The translations under genes and the position numbers were made by a program. The notes beneath the pieces are model-generated. The model saw nothing but the letters and a program-made list of their open reading frames with translations. It had not been told where the DNA came from and searched no databases. From Adenanthera pavonina (Eukaryota > Streptophyta > Magnoliopsida > Fabales > Fabaceae), in assembly GCA_026686845.1 (NCBI GenBank), contig JAIVEN010000013.1, positions 10,250,001 through 10,314,000 on the forward strand: a stretch of DNA of 64,000 bases, given 5' to 3'. Shown here piece by piece: positions 11,515 through 24,005 of this stretch. Numbering within the stretch: the stretch's first letter is position 1; each line of letters starts with the position of its first letter.

Positions 11515-14035
11515 TTACCTTACATTGATTGTGTAAATTAATATGGCTTAAAAATATATTTTGGTTTTCCTTTTTATAAATCACATGCGAGAAAATGGGT
11601 AGAGAAAAAAGAAATTAAGAAGGTTTGGAAAACAAAATAAAGAAAATAAATTAAATTAGAATTAAGGATATTTAAGCAAAATGAGGAACAGGAATTGAAG
11701 GAATAAATTGGGAAAACATTTATTAAATTAAGAGAAAAAACACCAAATAAATTAGGAAATATTTATTTATTTACAAAGGCGGACTTGACCCAGAATCAGA
11801 GCCTGGGGCCTACGTACCCCGCGATAAGGATCAAAGCCTACATAGTTCGGGACTAGAAATGCGTATCAGTTGGTTGAATTTTTTTTTTTATTTTAATTTT
11901 TGTAAAATTTTGTAATAAGAGAAAGTTAATGGAAAATAATTTACTTTTTTGCAACCAAAACAATTTTCTGAGGTTGAGTTGGTGTGTTTTAATTTGTAAA
12001 AGATAATTTAATTCCGCTTACTTACTCTTATTTTATTTTGTTTGAAAATATTTTTGTTTCTCTTTGGTTTTTGTCTTAAAATGATATATTTTTGTAATTT
12101 TGGAAAATCATCACATTTTTTTTTATTCTTTTGAAAATTTCCCCCCCCTTTTTTTTATATTTTATAAAAATGAAAACCAATTTATCTAACGCAGACTCGC
12201 GGTCATGCCTGATAAACTGATCCCTGAACTACCCGCGAAGGTTCTGAAACCTCGCGGCATAAAGGTTTTATTAACTTTTAAAGCAAAACTTTAGAATATA
12301 CTACTATATTTTTTCAAAAAGAAAATTTTATTATGTATTTTTGGATAAAATTGAAAAAAACCTGTTAAGATATCATAATTTGTTTTTTGAAATATAATTA
12401 TTTTCAAGAGTCATTTAACTAATATATCTACATGGGTTCACAATCTCACGCGATAGCTCAGTAAACTTAAATACTTGCGTGGGTTCCGAAAACTCACGTG
12501 GTGTAGCTACTAAGTCGGTTATTTCTATTATATAAGAAAAATTTGAACATCAACAAATATTATTCGTATAAAATATTTCAAGATACATATTATATTGCAA
12601 AATCATATAGCGTAAAGCTCGTTTATTATTTACGCAGACATGCAGACTTACATGACAACATGAATAATGGAGACACCCGCGTGGGCTCGGAAAACCTCAA
12701 GGGGGCGTAGTCACGTAGGCAATTATTCATTCACTTTGTTACCTTTTATTTATTTATTAAGAAAACAAACTTTAAGGGCTAAAAATTGTTGGGACTTACT
12801 AAATGTAATCCCTTGCAATGTACACATGCTCCCCTATGGGCTTCTGATGTCAGGCCCACAAAAACAGAAACAAGAAGAAGCAAAACAAAAAACAAAAGCA
12901 AAAATTTCGTAGCAGGCCTCTCCACGTCAGGTTCATTCCAGAATTCATAAGGCCCAACTCGTAAAAGAGAGGGGATGGAATATCTACCACATACGGCCCA
13001 GCCCATAAAAAACCGTATATTCATAACAAATACATGGCCCAGATTAGAGTTCACGCGACCAAATAGAAGACAGAACCAGAAAAGCAAACGCAGCATTCAG
13101 AATCAGAAAAGGAAACGGATCCTTCACAGCATAATCTTTCAACTTATACTAAATTCTAATAGTTAATGGTATAATGAGCCACTTCACACTCTAACAGCAA
13201 TACTCAATTTAGCCACAATTCGTTCAAATCAACACGATTTTGACAGCACAGTAGCAAGCCAAGAATTCATACTAGAAACACCAATCACCGTCACGACCTT
13301 CGTTGACCAGCAAAATTCCATGACAGCATACCAAAATCTCTAAACAAAAACTACCACTTAGCATGCATTAAAATTTCTTAAATCAATCAACAGAAGACCC
13401 CATCAAAGAATCCAGGCGTAAACTACAAACTCCTTTGTGAAATTCATACCGAAAATGAGAAAAAAAAACAGTTGTAATCAGTAGAATGAACTGACCCAGA
13501 TGACAATTATTCTTCACCTATGCTTCGGATCCCTTGCTCCTCTTCCAATTCCTGAATTCCAGTTCCCTCGGCCTCTGGAACTTCAACCTCTAGTGATTTT
13601 AGTCCCCAAATCTCCTCAGCTTTCTCAATGGCTCTCGGTGTCTTCCGTGGTTGCAAGCTCTCGGCTACTTGGCTTTGGGTTCACGGTTACAGACTCTCGG
13701 TTTCGGGTTCGGGAGCAGGGTTACGAACTCTCGGTTTCGGGTTCAGGTGCACGGTTGCGGGTTTTCGGACTCGGGTTCCCGGTTGTCCCCTCTCGGCCTC
13801 TCTCGGTTGTTCCCTCTCCTGCTCAGCCTTCACCGTGGCTCTGAAATCTCTCCCTTGGATTATTGGTCCTAGAAATTTTTAGGGCTTCCTTCCTCGTCCT
13901 CTCTCAATCCAGCCCCCCCACCGAAGATCTCTCTGTTTCTTCGGTCCCTTAGCCCAGGAACTCACGGTCTCTCTCTGCTCGCCCCGTGGCTCCCTCTGGC
14001 TCCCTTTCTTCCTTCTCCCCACAAATTCCTCCTCC

Positions 14036-14045
14036 CCTTTTATAG
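14036..14045 (-). promoter_or_regulatory. LTR promoter TATA box
   Basis: CTATAAAAGG on the minus strand at the edge of the GC/purine-rich leader; the probable pol II promoter of copy A. Confidence 0.6.
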
Positions 14046-15069
14046 AGTTCTCTGTGGTTGAATAGAGGAGAAATCTCGAGCGTGGTCCCCTTCTTCGTGT
14101 CTCTATCTTGCTTTTCCTGTCTTCGCCGTCACATCCGGCTCCCTCTGCTCCCTTGAAGCGTGCTCCCTCTGTAATTTCAGTCGTGCATGCCTCCCTCTAT
14201 TTCGTCCTTTCGTGCTCCTCAGTCTCGTTCTCTTCTCTGGTCATGTCAGGGTCTTGCGCGTTTAGTCCCTCTCAGATCTGCTTTTCAGCTTACCCGCAGC
14301 TCCCCCCATTCCTTGCTCAGACTGCATATGGCTCCCTCGGTCAACCCCTTGTCCACGGTTCCCTCGGTTTTCTCTGATGCCTTTTCTCTGCTCCTTCCTC
14401 AGTGTCTCTGCTCTTCTCTAGCCGCGTCTCCAGCTTTTCTTCCTCGCGGCCATCCCCCCTGCTTCCTTTCTTTTCGTTCCCTGCTTTTTTCAGTCTGCAC
14501 CGCCCCTTTCTTTTTCTTTTTCCAGTATCAGCTGCTCCCTCTGTGTGCTCTTCTTTTCGGTGGCTCTCTCCCTCTCATTTCTTTTAGGGCTACGCCCTTG
14601 GTGGCCCAGGTCCACGAGCCCTCAATTGGGCTCGTGGCATCCTGGGCCCGAAATTACCCCCTCCCCCTCTCTTTTTTTTTTTATATGCCTTTTTTATTTA
14701 TTTTTTTTGCTTGCTTTTTTCATTTTTCGTTGTTATTATTTTTTGTGTTTTTTCTGTTTCTTCTTTTTTTTCTTTTATATATATATATATATATTATTTA
14801 TTATTTATTTTATTTTATTTCACTTTCTATTTTTGTTTTTGTTTTTTTTGTTATTATTATTTTTTTATTATATATATATTTTTTGTTATGTATTTGTATA
14901 TTAATTTTATTTATTTAATTCTTGCAACTTTCTTCTTATTATTTTATTTCTTTTTGTTTTTTTTTTCATTTAGATATTATTATTTATTATTAACCTTATT
15001 TTACTTTATTATTATTTTTTTTGTTCTTTTTTTTTAAATACCCGGACAAAATGGGGTGTTCACAACACT

Positions 15070-15463
15070 TTTTTACTCATATTATACACCAACATAAAGT
15101 ACAAAACAATCAACACCTGGAATTCCGAAAGTAATAAAGCAATTAATTTCATAGGGCCGCTTTGGTCCAAAAATGATGGAAATGGAATGAAAAGAAAGGA
15201 TAACACTAATATAAAATAGTCTTTTAACATCTGCTATATATTTAGATTGATTAAAAAATAATTGATTTAGAAAATGTGTCTAATGACATTTTTGTAAATA
15301 CATTCATCAGTTTAGAACTTTCTAAACCAGTTATTAAAACAACCAATCTAGAATATTTTTTGCAAAAGAAAGGATAACACTAGTACAAATTTTTTTCTCA
15401 TCCCTTCTATTCTTTTTAAAGTGATAAAGCTTTGCTTAAACAAATGATAAAGCAAACCAATGT
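15070..15463. other. Short intergenic stretch
   Basis: Begins with the ACACT target duplication's flank. No gene seen; a GGATAACACTA.TA motif occurs twice (about 15199 and 15372). Confidence 0.5.
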
Positions 15464-15947
15464 AATTTCAATAATTCTATGAAAAACGGAGAAAAATCAG
15501 CCCTAAGCCTTTCCAAAATAAGCTCCGATTTTGATAACCTTTCTAAGAGTGTCAAAATGTGTTAGTACCATTGATTGCCAAAAAAAAAATCATGATGAAT
15601 CTCATGGTCATGAAATACACCCATCATCTATGTGTGTGAAAGAGAGAGAGATCAAATAGAAGGGAGAGATAAGGTGCTTGTTTAATTGGCGATCTTCAAG
15701 CTAGCTTTGCTCCACACACGTTTCATCTTTTTTCATAAATGAAACAAAAACACAATTGCATTTTCTAAAGGCTAAAAGTGCAATTTAGCCTTCTGTTAAA
15801 GAAAAATGAGTAGTTGCGTTTCAATTTGTTCCAAAGAAAATGAAACTCATAAGTAATTTGCCTTCAAATGAACAAAAGGGTGCAAAGCTTGAAGGTTATC
15901 AAACAAGTGCCTTATCTTCTTCCTTCTCTCTCTCAAGCATGAGATTC

Positions 15948-17460
15948 TGTAACACCACTCATGATATCTTTCTTAGCATTGTGTTCAGAACCGGAGGAAA
16001 TAGGATGGAGGAAGGTTCAAGTGGAGTCTGAAAGAGCTCCATGCCGCGGCTTGAAGTAGAGTCGCCGCGGTGAGAGCGTGTCCAATGGTGTTGTTTCAGC
16101 TGAAACTAGTGAAGCCACGGCGAGATGTCTAGAGCTGCGGTGAGATACGGGATTTTTGTTTAAATCCGGATCATTTTGGAAGATCGGAAAAAAAAAGAAA
16201 ACGGAGGAGAACCGAGGGGGCTATGCTAAGGTTAGAGTTTTCCGACATCTAAGAGCAATTTTTGGACCTTGAAAGCTTGGATTCAAGTGGGTAAGTGATT
16301 TCTACTACTCCATCTCCATTTTCTTCGGTTGAAATTTGGGGTTTTTAGGTTATATGTCGAGATTTCAGGTTTAGGACGAAACCCACGGATTGAAATGGAT
16401 GAAATGGGGTTAATGAAGTGTGTTGTGGTGTTCTAGTTGCTTGGGTGTGAGTTTTGAAGAGATTATATGTGTTTAAAGCTTAACCCTAGGTTGTTCTTAT
16501 TTGAGAGTATGAGGAATCCAAGTTGTGTGGAATTGCGTGATGTTTGAATAGTTCCTAGGAGCTTAATGATATATGAAAAAGGTGTTGAAATCTTGAGTTA
16601 GGCTAAAGTGGTTGAATTGTGGAATTTGGATATTTGGTATGTGATGTTAATTAAGGTATTATGGTATTGTAAGGTTATTTAGCTACACAGAGAAGGCTAG
16701 TCGTGGGATTGGCGTTCAAGAAAACTTGTGGAACTCATGTGAGTGTGGTATTGACAACCTGAGGTAACCGGGTGTTTATTTGTATTGTATGATTTGTATG
16801 ATATAATAGTACATATATTTATATATATATGCATGTTTCTTTCATACCACAATATTGATGTGTTTGTGTCTACAGTTTTCTATATATATCGTGGTATGCA
16901 CACAGCTAGATGATGTTTATGATGATCATGATGATTATGATGATGATATTGATATGACATGACATGATGCATACATGATACTGTGATATGATGATGATGA
17001 TGATATGATGATACATGAGTATCACCACATGGCATTGTGAGATTACAATATATGGCAGATCGGGTGGTGATGACGATATGATATATGATGATATATGTTA
17101 GGGAGGATAAGGATGGAATATATATGTTAGGGAGGATAAGGATGAGATCACTACTGCTAAATCGCCTCCTAGGGCCAGGAGGGGAAAGGCGCGCAGTAGA
17201 TTGCACCTTCCCTAAATCACTGTCAATTCATGGTGGGAAAGAGGAAGGAGAGTCACGGTTGAACATTAATGTTACCTTTGGCTGGATGCACTAATGAGAG
17301 GTGAGCTTGGTGATGCCCCAGAATTAGTGTTCACCCACTATTGGAAGGGAATTACCTATATGAAATGTCCTGTTATGATGATAGCCCATGGTTTTAACTG
17401 TGTGCAAAGGAGACATGTATTCCATTCATTTCACATTGCATTCATGAGTTGTATGAGGTG

Positions 17461-17492
<32 letters not shown>

Positions 17493-18402
17493 CATGTGGT
17501 TGTCCCCGGTTACTGAGACATTGTCTCACACCCCTTTCCCATGAACTAACCTTTCAGGTGACGATTCAGGCACTAATCTAGAGAAGACGCGGGAGTAGCT
17601 ACGTATGTGGGAATAGTCTATGTAGTATATGTAAATTGGATATTGTATCTTATGTCAAGTAAGATAGAAGGTTTTTGTGTTGAATGTATGGCATTGTAAG
17701 GCTTGTATGAATGTTGTATGTATGGTTATATGGTTTTGGATATTGAGAAGTCAGTATGTTAGTGTTTGTGAGCCTAGAGTGGTTTTGGGCCTCATTGGTG
17801 AGTTTTAGGGCCTGTAGCCCGTTTGTCATATAGAGATTCCAAGGGGTCAAATCTCAGAGGAGTGGTTCCTTTGAGATGAAACATCTTTGCACAAGTTAGT
17901 TTGAGGGTTTTGGACATGTATGATTAGTCTCTGAGCTACCAGTTGTCTTTAGTGGCAATTGAAAGCGGTTTGTGATGAGTTTTGATCAACAAGCGGCTAA
18001 AATGGTGTCAAGGGTCCAGAATCTCCATACAAAGTTGGATTGAGGTGAAAGTGATGTCTATGGCTAGATTGGGACTAGATTGACTTGTAGGAGTTAGAAT
18101 CAAGTCAATCGGAGGTTGGAGCATAAAGTTATGAGCGTTGGAAGTTCGTCCCAGATTATGAAGTTTCTGATATAGAAATCAGCAAGGGGCGCCGCGGAGC
18201 CAGTGAGACCCATGGCAAGTGAAAAACAGGGGAGGTTTGGAGCCACGATGATACTGTAGCGGCCATGGCTCTAGCCCAATTTTTGGTATTGTTTAGTTCG
18301 TTTTCACTGTTCAGAAGTTTTGAAGAGTTGTTTGGGTTGTGTTTGGTTGAATTTTGAAGTTTTTTATCAAGTCTAGAGGTGTCATAAGGTAAGGTGTTAT
18401 AG
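15948..18402 (+). mobile_element. Solo LTR (2.46 kb) of the gypsy family seen at 1-4406
   Basis: Starts TGTAACACCACTCATGATAT at 15948 and ends GGTGTTATA at 18402 (a decayed TGTTACA). Flanks GATTC (15943-15947) and GCTTC (18403-18407) fit a 5-bp target duplication with one change. Both ends match the LTR at 3961-4406, and the whole matches 28031-30591. The middle has a splice-donor-like GTAAGTG after GATTCAAGTGG (16291), GAT-rich and TA-rich repeats (16920-17110, 17460-17491) and CGCCGCGG-rich segments near both ends. No internal gag/pol lies on either side, so it is a solo LTR. Confidence 0.88.
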
Positions 18403-18582
18403 CTTCTCCATGATCTCATTAGTGGCTTGTGCTAATAGACCTCTTCTGTCTCTAAGAAAGGCCATTAAAATAAATATAGCTTCTTTTGGATAGGATCAAG
18501 ATGATTTTTAGATGCTTAGAGTTATCCAAATTACATTAATTTTTCTTGTCTTTTTCTTAATCAAGCATGGTTATGGAATATA

Positions 18583-18855
18583 CACTAGAAGAAAACTGGG
18601 AATTTAGGACGAATTTTGTGATGGAAACAATTTCGGCTCACAATCTATCACCAATCCGTTTCACATTCCGTCACAAAAATTTTGTGACAGATTTTGTAGC
18701 AAAAAATTTACAAATTTGTCACAAATCCTTCACAAAATCCGTCACAAAAAATTTACGGCAAACTAAAATGTAACGAATACAATATGTCACAATGCTAAAA
18801 TCCATTGCAATTCTTGCTTAGTTTGTCACAAATTTCCAATTTTTTTTTTATAGTG
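18583..18855 (+). mobile_element. CACTA-type MITE
   Basis: Starts CACTAGAAGAAAACTGGG and ends TTTTTTATAGTG, so its outer bases are CACTA/TAGTG, with 3-bp target duplication ATA at 18580-18582 and 18856-18858. The interior is full of subterminal TTTGTGAC/GTCACAAA repeats in both orientations, as in CACTA termini. The related block near 20900 has the empty site (GGTTATGGTATATAGAAAG), which confirms the boundaries. 273 bp, no transposase. Confidence 0.88.
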
Positions 18856-18930
18856 ATAGAAAGAAGATACGAGATGATGAAGAAAAAAAGTGAGTGTATA
18901 TATATATAAATGGAAAAATGAAGTTTATAA

Positions 18931-20197
18931 GATTGAGATGCCAAGACAAACAATTTAGAAAATTGCGAGAGAAATTTGAGCTATGTGGAAGAGTCAAAAT
19001 TTTAACTCAATATAAATGCAGTTACATAATATGCATACAAACATGAAATGGTATGGAAAAATAATGTCTTCTCTCATTTGAGGATCTTACTGTAATTGAT
19101 CCTACTTTTCTATCTCATAGTATATATAGTTTGCCGCTATATTGACAAATATTATATGCAATGTCTTTAGATAAAGATAAAACAAAAAAAACGTCATATA
19201 AAGCGATTAAATAAACTTTATAGACACACAAACATTTTTGCTTCTAATACATGGCTATGTCATTGTAAAACAAACATGTCATATATATTCATTCATGTTT
19301 CTTTTTATTTCATTTTATACAAAGAATTAACATTTCTCTTTCATAAATTAAAAAAATCATTAACAAATTAGTTTACTTAGTAAGAATGGATTTCTAAAAG
19401 AACGTATTTTTAAATTGAAGGAATGCACCTTGTGAACATCACTTATTTGAATTATTGAGAACAAATTACGGTCATTTAGATTGCATTTTATTTCAAGTAA
19501 TAACAAAAAAAATATATCATCATTAACTTCACAAAATAATGAATACAATTAAAAGTATGCGCACAACTAAACCATATCATGATTGCTGCAAAACCAAAAC
19601 ATATGTTAACTTTTTTAACTAATTTATGTTGAACAATTATTATTGGTGTGAAAAATTAACAGCTAGTGTAAACAAGCTAGTATCTTGTAAAAAAAAGAAT
19701 TTTTAGATATTTATATTTATTTTTTCTAACTAAACTAATTTCATTAAATAGTTTTCAATTCAAATCAAAGCAACGAAGTTTTCATGTAAATTTATAAAAT
19801 AGAAATGTTAATTGTTTGTAAAAGAACAAACAAACAAACAAACAAACAGAAAGAACAATGAATATGAGATGTGATTACATTTTCTTCCAATGACATAGTC
19901 ATGTATTTGAAAAGAAAATGATACAAAAGTGTTTAAGTATATATGAAATTTATTTAATCGGCTTATTTCAAATTTTTAATCTTTCTCCAAATATTTTGTA
20001 TGCATTTAGCTTCAGATTATAATTTTGGCTATTCTTCTTCAACTTCACAATTTTCTTTATTGTCTACAGTGGCATCGCTACATTATAATTTTTTTCCGTC
20101 TTTATATATGGACACAGAAAACTTTTCTCTTCCTCATACCTTCCATTCCTTTTATATACCACAACCATGTTTGATCAAGAAAAAATAAGGAAAAATA
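18931..20197. other. AT-rich non-coding stretch
   Basis: Contains a (CAAA)n run near 19827-19850. The segment about 19400-19560 resembles segments near 21030 and 22200. No gene supported. Confidence 0.5.
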
Positions 20198-20940
20198 ATG
20201 TAATTCGCATAACTCTATGAAAAAATAAACCCTGAGCTTACCCCAAAAAAAAAAAAGCTCTAACTTCAATGGCTTTTCTTAGAAACAGAAGAGGTGGCAC
20301 CATTGATGAAAAAAATATCATTATGAATCTCATACTCATGAAATTATACATGCATCATCTGAAAGAGCAAGGAGGAAGAAGATAATAAAGTGCTTATTTG
20401 GCGACCTTCAAGCTTTAATTACTCCCACATGTTCATATAAAGGTAAACCATTTAAGAGCTTCATCTTTTCCTAAATAAAACTAAAACACAATTGCATTTT
20501 CTAAAAGGCTAAACTCCAATTCAGCCTTTCTGATAAAGAAAACTAGTAATTGTGTTTCAATTTGTTTGGAAGAAAGATCATGAAAATCATTATTAATTTA
20601 CCATCAAATTAAATGAACATGAGGATTCAAAGCTTGAAGGGTTGTCAAACTAGTGCCTTATCTTCTTCCTTCTTGCTCTTTCAGATGATGCACGTATAAT
20701 ATTACGACCAGGAGATTCATAATTATCCTTTTTTATCAATAGTGCCAATACACCTTTTCTATCTATGAAAATGGTCATTAAAATAATTAGAGCTTGTTTT
20801 GGGTAGACTTAGAGATTATGATTTTTTTTTTGTGCTTAGAGTTATCTAATTATTACACCAATTTTTCTTGTCTTTTTCTTGGTCACGCACATATATGGTT
20901 ATGGTATATAGAAAGAAGGGATGAGATGAGGAAGAAAAGA
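20198..20940. repeat. Duplicated block, copy 2 (empty sites)
   Basis: Diverged copy of 15464-18930 without the LTR and without the CACTA MITE. It reads continuously through GAGATTC (LTR target) and through GGTATATAGAAAG (MITE target), and so supplies the ancestral sites. Confidence 0.75.
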
Positions 20941-21019
20941 AGAATGTGTAAGTATATAAAAATGAAAAAGTAGTGAAGTTTATACTATAGATCAGATATG
21001 CCAATACAAACAATTAATA

Positions 21020-22930
21020 TAAAAATGTATTTTAAATTGAAGGAATGCACCTCATGATTTAGATTGTACTATTTTATTTCAAGAAAGTTATACTAAAAGA
21101 TTCTTTCATTTTTAACTTAAAAACAAAAAGATTTTAATTAAAAACAAAAAAAAATTAAATTCGTGCCTTTCGTACCTGCTAGCATCACACATTGCACATC
21201 AGCAAATCTTAGTCGCTTCCATGACTTACATGTGACCGACACTCGTTTAATGCCAACCAATTCCTTGCAAGGCCTATGCACTTGAGAATATATCGGACAA
21301 CGGGACAAGTCACATTGAACCCAATTTGAAAACAAAACAAAAGCAAAACTTAAATTTTGGAATCTGAATTTTTCCGTAAGCATAACTCTCCCATTACATT
21401 AATTCCTTTGTATCAAAACTTTTGTTATTTGAGATTACAACACATAAATTAAAAAATCATTAATTATTGCATATATTAACAAAAATATTCTTATTTAATT
21501 AATCTATATTATAGCTAAGAAAAAGAAAGAGTAAAGAGAATAATAGGAATAAATGAAGACTTGAAATTATAAAACAGCAAAAGATTTGGATTAAAATAAA
21601 AAGCTTAAAACAACAAAAGTTTTGGAACGAGGAAAGCACTTTTTATAGGATGAGCTAATGAAATGATTCCCCTTTTATTTTTCCTAGATGTATCACACAC
21701 ACACTCTCCGTTTTCCAAACATGGCTATATATAGTGGACCTGGGTCCTCTGTTGCTGTCATAACAATAGCAATAGATTAGGTGTAGTTGTTATGACAGCA
21801 GTTCTGAACCGTCCAGATCATTTAGTTTAAATTGTCCATATTTGATTTTTTTTTTATTTTTTATTAAATAATCATCATTTTTTCAAAATATATAGTTAAA
21901 AGATTTTTTTTTATTTTTCATGCTGTTTCTTTTAAAATAAAATATATCAATTTTTTCAAAATAAAATATATAAAAAATCTTGATCATCCAAATTTAATCT
22001 GTAGGGTCCATATCTTTGCTATTGTAAAGCAACACCTGGTGTTGCTGTTTTACAGCCGCAAAGAACCTAGGTCCATATATAGTTTATATAGTAAAGATGC
22101 CAAGACATTGAATCAAGAAAAATGTGATTAGTTTGGAAAGAAGAGCTACCTACCTCATCAAATTATTGTCTCAAGGTGAAACGTGTTTTCCGGCCAAAAA
22201 GAAATTGGTGCTCATGTGAAACTATGCACATCATGACTACCATTTGCTTATTTGAACTGTACGTTTAGAACAAACTACAATTTAGATTGTATTTTATTTT
22301 AAAGCAATAAAATTACACAAAATAATTTCTTTAATTATGAACTTCAAAAATAATGATTTTAATTAAAAACCAAAAAAAAAAAAACTTCATACCTGCCAGT
22401 ATCGATCACGCTTTGCACCGCAAACCATCTTAGTTGCTTTGCGCGCTCTCTCTTCCGCCTCCCTCTCCATGGCTAGGTAGTATGTATAAAGAAGGAGAAG
22501 GAGGAGGAGAAAAGGTTTGCACCTACAAAGATATATAGGAAAATATAGTTTATATAGTAAAGATTCCAAGACAGAGAATCGAGAAAAATGTGATGAGTAC
22601 GTTTGGGGAGAATCGAGGAAAATGCAGTTTATATAATTATGTGATCACATTAGTCTCAAGGCCAAACGCATTTTCAGACGAAACTGAAATCTGAAATTGG
22701 TACTTCTCATGTGAAACATATCGTGACCATCACTTACTTGAATCATTTACAACAAATTAAAATATATGATTTAGAGTGCATTTTGTTTCAAAGAGCTAGA
22801 GGAAATTATATATACAAGAAATATGTAATTTATTCCATTATTAGATTTAAAAATAGTATTTTAATTAAAAACGGCGGAAAAAAAAGAAAAAAGAACTTCA
22901 TACCTCTGAGCAAGCAATAACCCAATCCAT
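21020..22930 (-). repeat. Degenerate repeated units with an exon-1-like minus-strand segment
   Basis: Segments at about 21027-21210, 22170-22480 and 22640-22930 share, in order, GAAACTGTGCATATCATGA-like text, TTTAGATTG.ATTTTATTTCAA, an A-rich spacer and then ACTTCATACCT. Read on the minus strand, the unit at 22465-22390 is an open frame starting MEREAEERARKATK, ending in CAG followed by GTATGAAG, a good splice donor. The unit at 21225-21175 has the same layout (GCGACTAAGAT..., CAG then GTACGAAAG) but is full of stops. I cannot name the gene; these look like decayed tandem copies of a promoter and first exon. Confidence 0.4.
21736..22074. mobile_element. Mutator-type MITE
   Basis: 339 bp with terminal inverted repeats: GGACCTGGGTCCTCTGTTGC at the left and GGACCTAGGTTCTTTGCGGC at the right end read in reverse. 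It is flanked by a perfect 9-bp target duplication ATATATAGT (21727-21735 and 22075-22083). A 9-bp duplication is the Mutator-superfamily signature. The interior is AT-rich with no open frame. Confidence 0.88.
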
Positions 22931-23148
22931 CTAACATGACCTCACCCTCTCTCCTTCCATTCCGTTTTAAAGTCACCAGCTCATGTATATGTCTATGCCT
23001 TCGTCCTTATGCCAACGAGAAAACTCCTTCCTTGAAGCTTTTTTTTTTTTTTTACCAATTGAACTTATAAAACTGAACAAAACTCTTTTCTTGAAGCTTC
23101 CAGAAAACACGTGTTTGGGAATCCTAAAACGCCCTTCGAGGTCCCTCC

Positions 23149-23292
23149 TATGGATCATCAATAACCGTCTCTTTAGTTCTGCCACTAAGCACAGGATCAT
23201 CAATAACCATTTCTTTAGTTCACTCTCTCCCTCCAATGGATCATCAATAAGACAATAGCCATCTCTTCAGTTCTGCTACGACTAAGCAGGAT
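23149..23292. repeat. Three imperfect ~45-55-bp tandem units
   Basis: GGATCATCAATAA followed by CC(G/A)T(C/T)TCTTTAGTTC and CTAAGCA recurs at about 23152, 23192 and 23238, with small indels. Confidence 0.7.
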
Positions 23293-23454
23293 CCAACTTA
23301 TTCTATCTCATGTCCTACTTTCTCCAGCACATTTGATTTCTTGTGCACAGGGGATATTAGAGAACTACCACATGATCAACAGGCGCTGGATCATATATAT
23401 CTCTCCACATTCTACATATGTATACTGATTAAAACTCATCTTTAGTTGCACTTA

Positions 23455-23675
23455 AGGTCATGTTTGGTAGAAAAAAAATAAGTTTCAAGAAAAGGAAAAA
23501 GAAAGAAATAATTTATCTTAATGTTTTGTAGCAAATCAAAGCTCTTTTATTAGAAATATCAATATATTTAATAGCTAATAATAACATTTTCATTGAAAAC
23601 CAAACATATTAAAATGTATTTTCTCTCTCGTTTTCCTTTTGTTAAAACTCATTTTCTTTGCACCAAACATGACAT
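23455..23675. mobile_element. PIF/Harbinger-type MITE
   Basis: Terminal inverted repeats AGGTCATGTTTGGTAG (left) and ATGTCATGTTTGGTGC (right, reversed) with a 3-bp target duplication TTA at 23452-23454 and 23676-23678, typical of PIF/Harbinger MITEs. 221 bp, AT-rich, non-coding. Confidence 0.75.
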
Positions 23676-24005
23676 TTAGTTTTCTTGGTCATTCTGATTC
23701 TCATACTTTTATATGCATAATCATTAAATTAGTGCATATCCATCAGTAGGATGTATCATTTTAATTCGTCACTGTCATATTTGTTTTATTAATTCTGTTG
23801 TGCAATCTCAATTATATTCCTCTTCCAAATAAGGTGACAATCAATGGGATTAAATGCTTGTGAGCTTCTATTTTTTAACATAAATGCTTTTGAAGTGACA
23901 AATCACCACCTCATGTAACGTCCGACCGTTTTTTTAGGATTGATGACTGTCTTCACAAATCAACATAAGCCTTTTTAGTATGTTTTATCCTTACTCACAC
24001 AACTC

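Larger units (their letters stand above)
11297..15064 (-). mobile_element. Solo long LTR, Tat/Ogre-like gypsy (copy A)
   Basis: Bounded on the plus strand by TGTCGCACCC (11297) and GGTGTTCACA (15064), with a perfect 5-bp target duplication ACACT at 11292-11296 and 15065-15069: a solo LTR of 3,768 bp. A TATA motif on the minus strand (14036-14045) shows it is read right to left, starting TGTGAACACC and ending GGGTGCGACA. From its 5' side it has an AT-rich block, a GC- and purine-rich leader (14650-13500), then AT-rich U5. Near the 3' end are the boxes GGTGCCTAACACC and GGTGGCGACTCC, which I associate with LTRs of Tat/Ogre-type plant elements (from memory, not searched). A copy in opposite orientation is at 24113-27710. 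It contains no real coding frame. Confidence 0.9.
15464..18930. repeat. Duplicated block, copy 1 (carries two later insertions)
   Basis: With the LTR (15948-18402) and CACTA MITE (18583-18855) removed, the remaining ~740 bp aligns to 20198-20940. Shared landmarks in the same order include GCACCTTATC/CTTCAAGCT, ATTGCATTTTCTAAA, GTGCCTTATCTTCTTCCTTC, CATTAAAATAA, CTTAGAGTTATC, TTTTTCTTGTCTTTTTCTT and GGTTATGG. No convincing coding frame; it may be promoter-type DNA. Confidence 0.75.

Noticed and set aside
12667..13166. Short open frames on both strands
   Set aside because: They lie in the U5/leader part of LTR copy A, which copy B lacks or has replaced; no protein features.
14187..14918. Long open frame (243 codons) on the plus strand
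   Set aside because: It lies in the CT-rich, purine-complement part of LTR copy A; composition is Ser/Leu/Phe low-complexity and runs into poly-Phe/Ile from T/AT repeats. LTR transcription is on the other strand.
16915..17110. Regularly spaced GATGAT repeats, checked as a possible array
   Set aside because: Simple microsatellite inside the LTR, present also at 28990-29110; no CRISPR-like repeat-spacer structure, and this is a plant genome.
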